From: Candidatus Harrysmithiimonas galli
GTDB taxonomy: Bacteria; Bacillota; Bacilli; CAJFEE01
Direction: 5' to 3'
DNA length: 64,000 nucleotides
NCBI GenBank assembly: GCA_904373265.1
Contig: CAJFEE010000003.1
Coordinates: 1-64,000, forward strand
In this document: positions 30,794 to 39,905 of the stretch, piece by piece
Layout of the letters: each line of letters opens with the position of its first letter
Numbering within the stretch: position 1 is the first letter of the stretch
Notes under the pieces: model-generated
The model's database searches: none
What the model saw: only the letters and a program-made list of their open reading frames with translations
Told to the model about the DNA's origin: nothing
Program-made: the position numbers and the translations under genes

Positions 30794-31585
30794 TTATTCA
30801 TTTCCTCGTACTTGATTCATGACTTCTTCAGCAAAATTGTCTTGACGTTTTTCAATGCCTTCTCCAACCTCGTAACGCACAAACATTTTTACTGTTGCCC
30901 CGGCTTTAGAAACAACTTGTCCAACTTTTTCATCCGGATTTTTCACAAATGCCTGTTGTGTTAAAACCTCACGCTCGCGCTCAATTTCATCAGCCTGAAC
31001 TTGATCTCTGGAAACATATTTCGGATTTACTGCAGCAATGTGCATAGCAACATCTTTTGCCACCTCTTCTGTTCCACCTTCCAGTACAGTTAAGACACCG
31101 ATACGTCCACCCATATGCAAATAAGTACCAAATGTTTCGTTTGCAGATTTTTCAACAAGCGTGAAACGACGTAAAGATATTTTTTCACCAATTGTTGAAA
31201 TCGCATTGTTAATATATTCAGCGACTGTTTCACCACTCTCCATTTTTTGCTTGGCTGCAGCTTCAACTGTATTCGGTTTTTCCGTCAAAATATGTTTTGC
31301 CAAATTTTGAATCAATGTTTTGAAATGATCATTTTTCGCAACAAAATCTGTTTCAGAGTTTACTTCCAAAATAACAGCTGCTTGATCATTTGATAAAATA
31401 TAAGTTAAACCTTCTGCAGCAACACGATCTGCTTTTTTGGCTGCTTTTGCAATACCATTTTCACGCAAATAATCAATTGCCTTTTCCATATCACCATCAG
31501 TATGTGTTAAAGCCTTTTTACAGTCCATCATACCTGCGCCTGTTCTTTCACGTAGTTCTTTTACCATTTGTGCAGTTACTGCCAT
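30794..31585 (-). CDS. tsf: elongation factor Ts, with shortened coiled-coil module
   Basis: It exchanges GDP for GTP on EF-Tu. The N-terminal UBA-like domain with the TDFVAKN core motif and the C-terminal [23 protein letters not shown] are intact. At 263 residues it is about 30 shorter than the Bacillus protein. The missing part is in one place: after [10 protein letters not shown] the chain goes straight to AFVKNPDEK, skipping the usual segment that contains the GKP...EKMVEGRLNKF...LL motif, half of the coiled-coil hairpin. The frame is open and clean across the junction, so this is an in-frame deletion rather than a frameshift. It follows rpsB. Confidence 0.96.
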   Translation of the reverse strand: MAVTAQMVKELRERTGAGMMDCKKALTHTDGDMEKAIDYLRENGIAKAAKKADRVAAEGLTYILSNDQAAVILEVNSETDFVAKNDHFKTLIQNLAKHILTEKPNTVEAAAKQKMESGETVAEYINNAISTIGEKISLRRFTLVEKSANETFGTYLHMGGRIGVLTVLEGGTEEVAKDVAMHIAAVNPKYVSRDQVQADEIEREREVLTQQAFVKNPDEKVGQVVSKAGATVKMFVRYEVGEGIEKRQDNFAEEVMNQVRGNE

Positions 31586-31632
31586 AAATGAAATCCTCCT
31601 TCATCTACATAAAGATCATTCGATCTATTTTT

Positions 31633-31670
31633 TAAAAAAAGGCGATAAAAGATTATGCCTTCTATCACCT
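31633..31670 (-). terminator. attenuating hairpin between rpsB and tsf
   Basis: In minus-strand RNA AGGTGATAGAA pairs with TTTTATCGCCT (one G-U) over an eight-base loop, followed by seven T. It starts right after the rpsB stop and lies inside the rpsB-tsf unit, so it may lower tsf relative to rpsB expression. Confidence 0.75.
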
Positions 31671-31679
31671 ACTTATTTA

Positions 31680-32414
31680 TTACTCAGCTGCTTCTTCTAC
31701 AACTTCTGCAATTTGCTCATCTTCATCGTCAGCACTTTGCTTAACTTCTAAAATTGCATCTGCCATTTTGGAAGTTAATAATTTTACTGCACGAATCGCA
31801 TCATCATTTGCCGGAATGACATAATCAATTTCATCCGGATCACAGTTTGTATCTACAATACCTACAATCGGAATATGAAGCTTTTGGGCTTCAGCAACTG
31901 CAATGCGTTCCTTTCTTGGATCAACAACAAAAAGACAGCTTGGTAGTTCTTTCATTTCCTTAATTCCACCTAAAAACTTCTCAAGCTTTTCTTGTTCTTT
32001 TTTCAATGCAATGACTTCTTTTTTCGGCAAAACATCAAAAATTCCATCTTCTTCCATTTTCTCAATGTTTTTTAAGCGCTGAATACGTTTTTGAATGGTT
32101 TTGAAATTTGTCAAAGTACCGCCCAACCAACGTTGGTTTACGTAATAATTACCAGAACGTTCTGCTTCTTCCTTTACAGAATCTTGTGCCTGTTTTTTTG
32201 TACCAACAAAAAGAACTGTCCCACCATCCTGTGCAATTTCACGAATAAAATGATAGGCTTCTTCTACCTTTTTTACAGTTTTTTGTAAATCGATAATATA
32301 AATTCCATTTCTTTCCGTAAAAATATACTTTTTCATTTTCGGGTTCCAACGGCGTGTTTGATGTCCGAAATGTACCCCTGCCTCCAACAATTGCTTCATT
32401 GAAATAACTGACAT
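31680..32414 (-). CDS. rpsB: 30S ribosomal protein S2
   Basis: The 244-residue protein has the S2 hallmarks [20 protein letters not shown] (about 13-32), [35 protein letters not shown] and [16 protein letters not shown], plus an acidic tail. It sits at the 30S head-body junction and is needed for S1 binding where S1 is present. GGGAGG precedes the ATG. It has its own promoter (32521-32549) behind the motility operon and leads tsf, pyrH and frr. Confidence 0.98.
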   Translation of the reverse strand: MSVISMKQLLEAGVHFGHQTRRWNPKMKKYIFTERNGIYIIDLQKTVKKVEEAYHFIREIAQDGGTVLFVGTKKQAQDSVKEEAERSGNYYVNQRWLGGTLTNFKTIQKRIQRLKNIEKMEEDGIFDVLPKKEVIALKKEQEKLEKFLGGIKEMKELPSCLFVVDPRKERIAVAEAQKLHIPIVGIVDTNCDPDEIDYVIPANDDAIRAVKLLTSKMADAILEVKQSADDEDEQIAEVVEEAAE

Positions 32415-32520
32415 TTGATTTCCTCCCTTGGTTTTTCATCCGCCTACTTCAACTTTAAAGAAAACCAGATTTCTGGCACCATCCTTCAAATACATAGACG
32501 TGTATATTAACAACTTTTAC

Positions 32521-32549
32521 AATATAACATATGGAAGATGAACTTGCAA
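32521..32549 (-). promoter_or_regulatory. sigma-A type promoter of rpsB
   Basis: On the minus strand TTGCAA (32549-32544) is separated by 17 bp from TATATT (32526-32521), matching the vegetative consensus at four of six and five of six positions. It lies about 105 bp upstream of rpsB. A small hairpin CCAGAAATCTGG lies in the leader. Confidence 0.65.
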
Positions 32550-32563
32550 CACTCAAGTATAAA

Positions 32564-33217
32564 CTATTGACGAAATTTCAACAACAATTCCAATTCTGTT
32601 CTACCCTTGTTTAACTTTTTGGCAATTTCATCTAACTCCATTCCTTGTTCTTGCAAAAGAAGTGCCTGTGCGGTTAGAGATTGTACATATATTTCTTCCT
32701 TCTCCACATTTTTATCAATCGGATTCTGTCCAACTGTTAAAGCAGGAATTTTCTTTCTAGCCTGCTCTTTTTTCTTATGGATTTCCTCTGATATATTTTT
32801 TGTTGACAGTTTCACTGGTTCATCAGAAGAAGTCAAAGAATTTTTTGACTTTATGTTCTTGCTTTGGCTTGCAACTGGCTTTTCATATATCAAAGCATCT
32901 GATTTTATTTGAGGCATCATTTGATTCACATTGGATTCTTTTGACATATTTGTCTGTGAACTTACCTTTTTTACAGAAGAAGTCAAATTTGAACGTTTCA
33001 AAGAATGAGTTGGAATTTGCTGAAGTTGCTTCAACAAATTTTCATTTTCTACACGTACTTCCATAAGATAGGACTCAAACAATTGCTCCATCTCTCTTTT
33101 TATTCGTGCATTCTCAGTAAGATCTTCTTTCAAACGATTTACCTTCAAAGATAACACAAATAACCAAAATATTAATAAGACCTGCATGGCAATGAACACA
33201 AACAGTAAAATCTCCAT
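32564..33217 (-). CDS. SwrB-like membrane-anchored motility regulator
   Basis: The 217-residue protein has an N-terminal membrane helix (about 3-25), a coiled-coil charged region, a long S/K-rich linker, and a conserved-looking C-terminus with LLLQEQGMELDEIAKKLNKGRTE and a final ELLLKFRQ, a helix-turn-helix-like unit. Bacillus SwrB has this same layout and position just upstream of rpsB, and it promotes flagellar basal body assembly and export activation. The match rests on architecture, C-terminal motif and synteny. The ATG at 33217 follows GAGGAG; the longer frame to 33244 is rejected. Confidence 0.65.
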   Translation of the reverse strand: MEILLFVFIAMQVLLIFWLFVLSLKVNRLKEDLTENARIKREMEQLFESYLMEVRVENENLLKQLQQIPTHSLKRSNLTSSVKKVSSQTNMSKESNVNQMMPQIKSDALIYEKPVASQSKNIKSKNSLTSSDEPVKLSTKNISEEIHKKKEQARKKIPALTVGQNPIDKNVEKEEIYVQSLTAQALLLQEQGMELDEIAKKLNKGRTELELLLKFRQ

Positions 33218-33227
33218 TTTTCTCCTC

Positions 33228-33545
33228 TTAACTTTTAAAATCAATTCTTTTCCCTTTATAAGGATGAGACATAATTACATTTGGATGCTCATCTTTAGAT
33301 TTAGGTTGGTCTTTGTTTTGTTGTTTATTTTCATGTGAATGTTTTGAATCTTGATCTTTAATTTCAGCTTCATCTTTTTTATCCAATTCACTCACTTGTT
33401 TTCTTGCTTTTTCTTCTTCTTTTGCAACTGAGGCTGCCATATTCTCCGCTGTGTGTGTACCACGATTTAATTCATGTTCTTGTATTTTTGCAGCATCAAC
33501 AACACGTGGCAGAGCAACCTGCATTTCAATCGATTTTAAGCCCAT
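33228..33545 (-). CDS. small charged protein of unknown function in the motility operon
   Basis: I cannot name this 105-residue protein. The N-terminus MGLKSIEMQVALPRVVDAAK looks conserved and ordered, the middle is a K/E/D/Q-rich coil or disordered stretch, and the C-terminus ends HPYKGKRIDFKS. From memory, proteins with the same two ends (an MQ-ALPR-DA start and a HPYKG--ID end) occur beside sigD in other spore-forming Firmicutes, but this needs a database check. It lies between fapA and the swrB-like gene with short gaps, so it is probably co-expressed with motility genes. No membrane segment is seen. Confidence 0.7.
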   Translation of the reverse strand: MGLKSIEMQVALPRVVDAAKIQEHELNRGTHTAENMAASVAKEEEKARKQVSELDKKDEAEIKDQDSKHSHENKQQNKDQPKSKDEHPNVIMSHPYKGKRIDFKS

Positions 33546-33569
33546 TATTATCTATCCCTACCTTTCCAT

Positions 33570-34976
33570 CTAAAAAGGTAAAAACACAATTTCATTTTCT
33601 TTTAATTTTACACGAACATGTGAATGCTCAACTTTAATCGTTTTTGCATACTTTCCAAAAGAGATGGTTACATTAGGAAAAATCGCCCCTTTGCAAACCA
33701 GCTCTGCTGTTTGACAAGATGCCTCTAAATCCTCAATACTTTTCAATTCTTCTTCGATATCCTTAACTTCCTTTAGAAGATTTTCATAGGATTTTTTTTG
33801 CATACCAATTAACTGTTTTTCTCGATCATTTAACTCACGCTGCTCTCGTTTAAAGCGTAAAAGCTTCTTAATAATTTCTTCCGAACGTTTTAATTCCTCT
33901 TTCTTTTCTGTATGCATTTTTCGTAACCTAGAAATTCGAATAATAATTTCTTGATCTACTCCAATAAATACATCGGTTTTTACAAAAAGATCATTTCCCA
34001 CATTTTGAATCACCAAGCCTTCAATACAGGAAATTTTCCCACCGTAAATACTTCCTTTTTCACAAGTAATTTTTCCAAAACATCGGCAATTGCTTTGAAT
34101 AATTGAATTTTCAATTATAACATCACCATTGACTGTAATATTTGCACCGTTTAAATAATGTGCATATAAATTGCCTCCAGCCTCAATGCTTATGGATTGA
34201 TCACCTAAAATTCCACCTCGAATTTTTATATCACCTTTTGCAATAATTGATGAATTATCGACCAAACCATTGACAAGTACATCTCCACCAGCCTTTATTA
34301 CAAAACCTTTTCCAACGCCTCCTCTAATTTCAACATTTCCAACAAAATCAATATTTCCAACACTCATATCTAAATCGCCATTGACTGTAAAAACAGGATT
34401 AACATCAACACCGTTTCTAATCCTCTTTACTTGTCCATCAATAGCTGCATAAATATAATTTCCCACCATTTTAGCATGTTTTCCAACTTTTACTGCCAAC
34501 CGTTTTCCTTTTTTATGCCATACAGTTTCTCCTAAAACATTTGTACCATCAATCCCTTTGGTTGGCGGATAATAAACAGCTAATAAATCACCACTTTTTA
34601 CATTTTGAATTACGAGTTTTTCCCGAAAATCTATATTATCTGAATTAGATAAATCATGCGAATGCTCTACATCCTCATGCTCATAAATTAAATATCCGTC
34701 CTCACCAGGAATCGGCACTGTTCCTTGCGCAACTACAACCGGAGCAATTACTGCTTTGAAATCACGACTTATTTTTTCCAAAACATCTTGCTTTAAACCA
34801 TATACAATATTTTTATTCTTTAAAAAAGAAACCAAATCTTCCATAGTAGATTTTGTATATAATTGTTCAATCTGTGATTTCATCTCAACTGTCATACTAT
34901 CAAAATCGAGTTCTTTGGGACTTATAGTTGCCTGCATATTATCCTTAGACAATATGATGTCGAAAATTCGATACAT
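33570..34976 (-). CDS. fapA: FapA family protein (DUF342, polymer-forming beta-helix)
   Basis: The 468-residue protein has the FapA layout: an N-terminal variable domain (about 1-160), a repetitive right-handed beta-helix core (about 165-330) with repeats such as VNGDLDMSVGNIDFVGNVEI and GDVLVNGLVDNSSIIAKGDI, and a long coiled coil (about 345-420) before a short C-terminus. The family is described as flagellar assembly protein A; its biochemical role is poorly defined. The gene is between sigD and two small genes. GAGGG precedes the ATG. Confidence 0.88.
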   Translation of the reverse strand: MYRIFDIILSKDNMQATISPKELDFDSMTVEMKSQIEQLYTKSTMEDLVSFLKNKNIVYGLKQDVLEKISRDFKAVIAPVVVAQGTVPIPGEDGYLIYEHEDVEHSHDLSNSDNIDFREKLVIQNVKSGDLLAVYYPPTKGIDGTNVLGETVWHKKGKRLAVKVGKHAKMVGNYIYAAIDGQVKRIRNGVDVNPVFTVNGDLDMSVGNIDFVGNVEIRGGVGKGFVIKAGGDVLVNGLVDNSSIIAKGDIKIRGGILGDQSISIEAGGNLYAHYLNGANITVNGDVIIENSIIQSNCRCFGKITCEKGSIYGGKISCIEGLVIQNVGNDLFVKTDVFIGVDQEIIIRISRLRKMHTEKKEELKRSEEIIKKLLRFKREQRELNDREKQLIGMQKKSYENLLKEVKDIEEELKSIEDLEASCQTAELVCKGAIFPNVTISFGKYAKTIKVEHSHVRVKLKENEIVFLPF

Positions 34977-34991
34977 ATGATTTCCCTCATT

Positions 34992-35753
34992 TCATTTACT
35001 TAATAGAATTTTTCTTAACCTAAGAAGACATTTCGAATGAATTTGAGAAACTCTGGAAGTACTTATACCCAATATAGAAGAGATTTCTGTTAAAGTTAGT
35101 TCTTCTTTATACAGAAACTGAAGAATAATCTGTTCCCTTTCATTTAAATCTTCTTTAATAATTCTCATCAGTTCTGTCATTTGTTCATGGACAAGTGCTT
35201 GCTGTTCAGGTGTCTTTAAATTCTCATCCTTAATGTTTACTTGCAATTCCTCATCCTCACTATCCCTTGCTAAATCTTCTACTGAAATAATGTTAGAAAA
35301 GAAGCTCTCATTAATCACTTGAACAACTTCATCTTCAGACATCTCAAGTACTTCGGAAATTTCTTTTGGTGTTACAGGGCGAAGATATTTTTGCTCTAAT
35401 TGCGTAGCAACCCTCTCAATTTTTTTTATTTTTTCTCTCGATGTTCTACTTAGCCAATCCTCTTTCCTTAAGTAATCAATAATTGCACCCTTAATTCTAA
35501 AAGAAGCATAAGTTTCAAATACAAGCTCACGATCCATATCAAATTTCTCAATTGCATCAAACAACCCAAAAAGCCCTTGTGAATAAATATCCTCTTGTCG
35601 AACATTTTTGGGTAGACCAATCAACATTCTTTGTGTATGAAATTTAACCAGTGGAATATATTTTTTTACCAAATAATTTCCAGCCGCATCATCTTTTTCT
35701 TTTTTCCATAATTCCCAGATCTTTTTTTCATCCACTGTTGCTAGCTCATTCAT
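34992..35753 (-). CDS. fliA: flagellar/motility sigma factor SigD (FliA, sigma-28)
   Basis: The 253-residue protein directs RNA polymerase to late flagellar, autolysin and chemotaxis genes. Region 2 contains EDIYSQGLFGLFDAIEKFD (about 54-72) and FETYASFRIKGAIIDYLRKEDW; region 3 has TPKEISEVLEMS; region 4 has LTLTEISSILGISTSRVSQIHSK near the end, the -35 binding helix. It follows cheD and a small membrane gene, the usual Bacillus position. GAGGTG lies just upstream. No sigma-D type promoter was found inside the window. Confidence 0.96.
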   Translation of the reverse strand: MNELATVDEKKIWELWKKEKDDAAGNYLVKKYIPLVKFHTQRMLIGLPKNVRQEDIYSQGLFGLFDAIEKFDMDRELVFETYASFRIKGAIIDYLRKEDWLSRTSREKIKKIERVATQLEQKYLRPVTPKEISEVLEMSEDEVVQVINESFFSNIISVEDLARDSEDEELQVNIKDENLKTPEQQALVHEQMTELMRIIKEDLNEREQIILQFLYKEELTLTEISSILGISTSRVSQIHSKCLLRLRKILLSK

Positions 35754-35777
35754 ATGTTACACCTCACACTGGTTCCG

Positions 35778-36182
35778 TTAATTAACGGTGGAAGATTCTT
35801 TTTCGGACTTTGCGAGTTCTGTCTTTACAAACTGAGCAACATCATTGTAATCTTTTTCCGTCATTTCTGAAGCGATTTGTTTTGAATTATCTGCTGCGTT
35901 GAAATTCTTATCTTCCTCAACAGCTACTTCACTTTTTTCCGTTTCAGATTCATCTGCTGTTATATTATCATCTGCTTCATCTAAGTTTTCTTTTATTAAA
36001 TCTGAAAAACTATAAAAGAAAATAAAACGAACCAACTCAAATAGCAGAAAAAACACAATAAAAGAAATGATTCCACGCACAAATGATGTCAGAACTGCAT
36101 TCACATTGTAACTCATAAAAAACGAAATAAGAAAACCAAGTGTGCCGGCAAAAATAGGGAAAAGCCAACGATTTGTTTTCAT
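35778..36182 (-). CDS. small membrane protein of unknown function between cheD and sigD
   Basis: I do not recognise this 134-residue protein. It has two predicted membrane helices (about 7-27 and 34-57) and then a highly acidic, probably cytosolic tail, with a short mixed helix (about 105-125). Its ATG overlaps the cheD stop as TAATG, so it is translated in step with cheD, and sigD follows 24 bp later. Its place suggests a role in motility or envelope function, but that is inference only. Confidence 0.72.
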   Translation of the reverse strand: MKTNRWLFPIFAGTLGFLISFFMSYNVNAVLTSFVRGIISFIVFFLLFELVRFIFFYSFSDLIKENLDEADDNITADESETEKSEVAVEEDKNFNAADNSKQIASEMTEKDYNDVAQFVKTELAKSEKESSTVN

Positions 36183-36667
36183 TATATTTCTTCATCTCCT
36201 TTTGTTACCATCCGAACCTTAAGTACACCAGACTCCGGAAAAAATTCGATGGTTCTCCCACACGAACCGCCTACACTTTCAGCAACAAGCGGGATGTTTA
36301 AATCTTTCAATATTTTTTTTGTCATTTCAACATTTCGTGGTCCGACACGTAAACCTGTGTTTTGTCCTAAAACTGTGAACATCTCCGCACCACCTGCAAT
36401 TTTAGCATATATATTTTTGGCAGTAGCTCCCTTTGCCAACAACTTTTTATACAAATAAGGTATAGCGGTATCCGCAAATTTTGCTACTTTTATTCCATCT
36501 GATATATGAATATTGGATTCTGGTAACATAATATGCGCCATTCCTCCAATTTTTTTCACATGGTCATATAAAACAATCCCTACGCAAGATCCAAGACCAA
36601 TTGTTTTTATAGAATCTGGAGGTGTTACAGTATCTAATTCCGCAATGCCAATTCTTTTTTCAGACAC
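36182..36667 (-). CDS. cheD: chemoreceptor glutamine deamidase CheD
   Basis: CheD deamidates specific glutamines of chemoreceptors and stimulates CheC phosphatase. The 161-residue protein has the catalytic set Thr22, Cys28 and His45 within TIGLGSCVGIVLYDH and GGMAHIMLP. The GTG start at 36667 is preceded by GAGGTG. It is next to its partner cheC. Confidence 0.96.
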   Translation of the reverse strand: MSEKRIGIAELDTVTPPDSIKTIGLGSCVGIVLYDHVKKIGGMAHIMLPESNIHISDGIKVAKFADTAIPYLYKKLLAKGATAKNIYAKIAGGAEMFTVLGQNTGLRVGPRNVEMTKKILKDLNIPLVAESVGGSCGRTIEFFPESGVLKVRMVTKGDEEI

Positions 36668-36676
36668 ATAATCACC

Positions 36677-37297
36677 TCACAAGTTTAATCCTAATGCAGA
36701 AAAAATTGTATGAAAACTTTTATGCGTCGGTAAAAACAGAATTTCTGAATCAACTTGAGACTTTTCACCATGTAAAATGGTATCTATAATCAATCCATGA
36801 TCACTTTCTACAGAAGCCATTAACAAACCTTCTGTAATAATTGTTGATATCATATCCATAATAACAATCGGGGCAGACAAAGAAAAACGTAAACCTACCA
36901 TATCAGAAAACGAAGCCAAATAATTTCCTGATAAAATATTACCAAACTCACTTAATGCAGATTTTCCATCACTTTGGTACTTCGGATTAGAAATATCAAA
37001 GTCCGCAATATTAAATAAAGAACGTAGAAAATGGTTTGCAGCCAATTTATGAAAAACAATAAAAATACAACCATTGATATCTCCAGAAAAATATTGGCAA
37101 ACCGAATACACGATAGACTCAGGACCCTCTATTTCATTTATAATTTGATTGATTGTTTCTAAACGCACATTCGGAATCGATATGGTTATCTTTTTATTTA
37201 ATATTTCAGAAAGAGCAGTTGCTGCATGCCCAGCACCTATATTTCCAATCTCTTTTAAAGCGTCCAGATGAAATTGTGTAATATGATCAAATACCAT
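36677..37297 (-). CDS. cheC: CheY-P phosphatase CheC
   Basis: The 206-residue protein dephosphorylates CheY-P and binds CheD. It has two active-site helices of the E-x-x-N type: LKEIGNIGAGHAATALSEIL near the N-terminus and SEFGNILSGNYLASFSD near the middle. It lacks a FliN-like domain, which distinguishes it from FliY. The ATG at 37297 has GGAG eight bases upstream; the GTG at 37306 is rejected. Confidence 0.95.
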   Translation of the reverse strand: MVFDHITQFHLDALKEIGNIGAGHAATALSEILNKKITISIPNVRLETINQIINEIEGPESIVYSVCQYFSGDINGCIFIVFHKLAANHFLRSLFNIADFDISNPKYQSDGKSALSEFGNILSGNYLASFSDMVGLRFSLSAPIVIMDMISTIITEGLLMASVESDHGLIIDTILHGEKSQVDSEILFLPTHKSFHTIFSALGLNL

Positions 37298-37308
37298 AAA
37301 AAACACTC

Positions 37309-37767
37309 CTATTGGACAGGATCTACATTCAATGCTCTATTTAAATTCAACAAAAGCAGTAAACGTTTATCTATAGAATAAACTCCATCTACATATGCAA
37401 CTTCTTTTCCACCTATCACATCAGGTGAAGGTTCGATATTTTTCATATCAATATCCAACACATCACTTGCATCATCAACCAACAATCCCACTTCAGAATT
37501 ATTAACATTAACAAGAATAATACGTGTAGACTCTGTAAATTCTGATACTGGTAAATCCAGACAAATTTTCAAATCAATAACTGGTGTAATCACACCACGT
37601 AAATTAATCACACCCTTTACCTCTGGTGCTGCTCCAGGAACGCGAGTAATTTTTAATAATTTTTCTAAACCTTGTACTTGACTAACCGGAATTGCAAATT
37701 CTTCATCATGTAGTTGAAAAACAATATATTTTTTTTTCTCAAAATCCATTTCTTCAAATTCGTTCAT
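37309..37767 (-). CDS. cheW: chemotaxis adaptor CheW
   Basis: CheW couples receptors to CheA. The 152-residue SH3-like protein shows YIVFQLHDEEFAIPVSQVQG and GVINLRGVITPVIDLKICL. The ATG at 37767 has GGAGGGG six bases upstream; the longer frame to 37797 overlaps cheA and adds residues not seen in the family. It follows cheA directly. Confidence 0.96.
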   Translation of the reverse strand: MNEFEEMDFEKKKYIVFQLHDEEFAIPVSQVQGLEKLLKITRVPGAAPEVKGVINLRGVITPVIDLKICLDLPVSEFTESTRIILVNVNNSEVGLLVDDASDVLDIDMKNIEPSPDVIGGKEVAYVDGVYSIDKRLLLLLNLNRALNVDPVQ

Positions 37768-37796
37768 AACTAACCCCTCCTTTATGTGTGGTACCA

Positions 37797-39905
37797 TTAT
37801 TTTATCAATGCATTACAGTCAATAATTAAAGCAACTTCTCCATCGCCCAATATGGTCGAACCAGAAATCGCAAAAATATTTTGTAAATAATCCCCTAATG
37901 ATTTTAATACGATTTCTTGTTGTCCAATAAAAGAATCAACAACCAAACCAGCAATCTTCTCACCTTTGCGAACAAGAATGACAGAATAAAAATCTTTATT
38001 TTCTTTTGTATCCTCGATTTCAAAAATATCCTTTAAGAACAACAGAGGAACAATTTTCCCACGAAAATCAATAACTTTCTGACTGTGTGCATTCAGCATA
38101 TCTGTTCGCTTAATAATTGCAGTTTCAATAACAGAAGATAACGGTATTGCAAATCTTCCAGAACCCAGTTCCACCAGCATTACAGAAATAATGGACAAAG
38201 TGAGTGGTAACTGTACTGAGAAAATAGAACCTTTTCCCAACTCTGAATCAATAGAAATTGAGCCACCCAATGAATTAATCGTATTGGTCACAACATCTAA
38301 ACCAACACCACGACCAGAAACATCTGAAACTTTTTCAGCAGTAGAAAATCCAGAGGCAAAAATCAACTGATAAACTTGCTTATCTGTTAATCCAGCTGCG
38401 TTTTTCTCGCTTAAAACACCATTAGAAACCGCTTTCTTTAAAATTTTTTCACGACTTAAACCATGTCCATCATCTTCTACCTCAATAAAAACATGGTTAC
38501 CACTATGATAAGCACGAAGTGTAATCGTTCCAATTGGATTCTTTCCGATTTTTTGACGCTCTTCTGGTGATTCCAAACCATGGTCTGCTGCATTTCTTAA
38601 TAAATGTACCAATGGATCTCCAATTTCATCTATAACTGTGCGATCCAATTCCGTTTCGGCACCTACCAATTTCAATTCGATTTTTTTTCCTAAATCTTTG
38701 GCCAACTGTCTTACCATTCTAGGAAAACGATTAAATACAGTCTCAATTGGTACCATTCGCATATTTAAAATAATATTTTGTAAATCACCTGTTGTACGAG
38801 ACATTCTTTCAACCGTTTCATTTAATTCCACATGATTTAGCTCGTTAGCTATTTGTTCCAATCTACCACGATCGACAACAAGTTCTTCAAATAGGTTCAT
38901 AAGTACATCCAAACGATCAATATTCACACGAATTGTTTTAGAAGCAGGTGGTTTCGAAATGGCTTTTTCAGTTGCCTCTTTGGACTTAGGTGGTGTTGAT
39001 TGGGCAGTCGAAAGTGGTGACGATTGCTCAACTGTTTTTACTTCTTGAACAGGCATTTCTGGCGGTGCACTTACCGCCACTGCCTCCGCAGCAGCCTCTA
39101 CAACAACCTTTTCAGATTTTTTATCTGCAATTAAGTCAATTTTTGTAATTTTTATCTCTTCGATTTCAGAGATTTTATTTAATCTTTCTAAAAGTGCATC
39201 TTTACCAGATTTAGTTAAAAGATACAATGTAAATTCTGTATCAAATTTTTCTTCTTCTAAATCTTGAGCCGGAGGGAGTGATTTAATCACTTCACCATGT
39301 TCCTCAATGGCTTCAAAAATCATATAAACACGAACTGCCTTGAGTACACAAGAGCTGACCAATTTAACTTGAATTTGATAGAGACTATTTCCTTGCTGTA
39401 AACCTTGTTTAATTACTTCACCTTCATAATCCTCAAATGGACTTTCATCTAATAATTTTACCGCATCGTTTTTTGGAGAAGCAGAGGTCTCTAGAGGCTT
39501 TGAATTTGAAATTGAAGCCGGACTTTCACCAGCTTCAATTTTCAAAAGTTTATCTACAACATCTGATACATCACATGAACCTTGACCACCAGTAGAAATA
39601 TCTGTAATCATTTCTTCCATATGATCTACTGCTTCCAAAATTACATCAATCAAAGATGTATCAGCCTTTACTTTTTGATTTCGGATTGCATCCAAAACAT
39701 TTTCCATTTTATGTGTGAGATTGGTCAAATCTTCAAAACTCATAGAAGCTGCCATACCTTTTAATGTATGCGCAGAACGAAAAATTTCATTTATAATTCC
39801 TAAATCATCTGTATTTTTTTCAAAAAGTAATAGTTGCTCATTGATATTTTGTAAATGCTCTCTGCTTTCTTCTAAAAATAATTCCAAATACTGATTAACA
39901 TCCAT
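37797..39905 (-). CDS. cheA: chemotaxis histidine kinase CheA
   Basis: The kinase autophosphorylates on His46 of the HPt domain (FRSAHTLKGMAA) and passes phosphate to CheY. About 702 residues: HPt (1-105), a CheY-binding P2 region after an S/P-rich linker (about 175-265), an A/P/E/S-rich linker, dimerisation P3 (about 315-380), an ATPase P4 with HLLRNAADHGLESPEER, DDGHGLS and GRGVGLDVV, and a CheW-like P5. The ATG at 39905 is preferred to the TTG at 39929. A gap of 137 bp separates it from flhG; this is where Bacillus has cheB, absent here. Confidence 0.97.
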   Translation of the reverse strand: MDVNQYLELFLEESREHLQNINEQLLLFEKNTDDLGIINEIFRSAHTLKGMAASMSFEDLTNLTHKMENVLDAIRNQKVKADTSLIDVILEAVDHMEEMITDISTGGQGSCDVSDVVDKLLKIEAGESPASISNSKPLETSASPKNDAVKLLDESPFEDYEGEVIKQGLQQGNSLYQIQVKLVSSCVLKAVRVYMIFEAIEEHGEVIKSLPPAQDLEEEKFDTEFTLYLLTKSGKDALLERLNKISEIEEIKITKIDLIADKKSEKVVVEAAAEAVAVSAPPEMPVQEVKTVEQSSPLSTAQSTPPKSKEATEKAISKPPASKTIRVNIDRLDVLMNLFEELVVDRGRLEQIANELNHVELNETVERMSRTTGDLQNIILNMRMVPIETVFNRFPRMVRQLAKDLGKKIELKLVGAETELDRTVIDEIGDPLVHLLRNAADHGLESPEERQKIGKNPIGTITLRAYHSGNHVFIEVEDDGHGLSREKILKKAVSNGVLSEKNAAGLTDKQVYQLIFASGFSTAEKVSDVSGRGVGLDVVTNTINSLGGSISIDSELGKGSIFSVQLPLTLSIISVMLVELGSGRFAIPLSSVIETAIIKRTDMLNAHSQKVIDFRGKIVPLLFLKDIFEIEDTKENKDFYSVILVRKGEKIAGLVVDSFIGQQEIVLKSLGDYLQNIFAISGSTILGDGEVALIIDCNALIK

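Noticed and set aside
31586-32563. Ribosomal S2 autoregulatory leader
   Set aside because: Only a small CCAGA/TCTGG hairpin is visible before rpsB; not enough to claim a leader class.
34992-35753. Possible identification as sigma-B/F/G rather than SigD
   Set aside because: Position after cheD and the region 2 and 4 sequences fit the FliA/SigD group; no anti-sigma or anti-anti-sigma genes are nearby.
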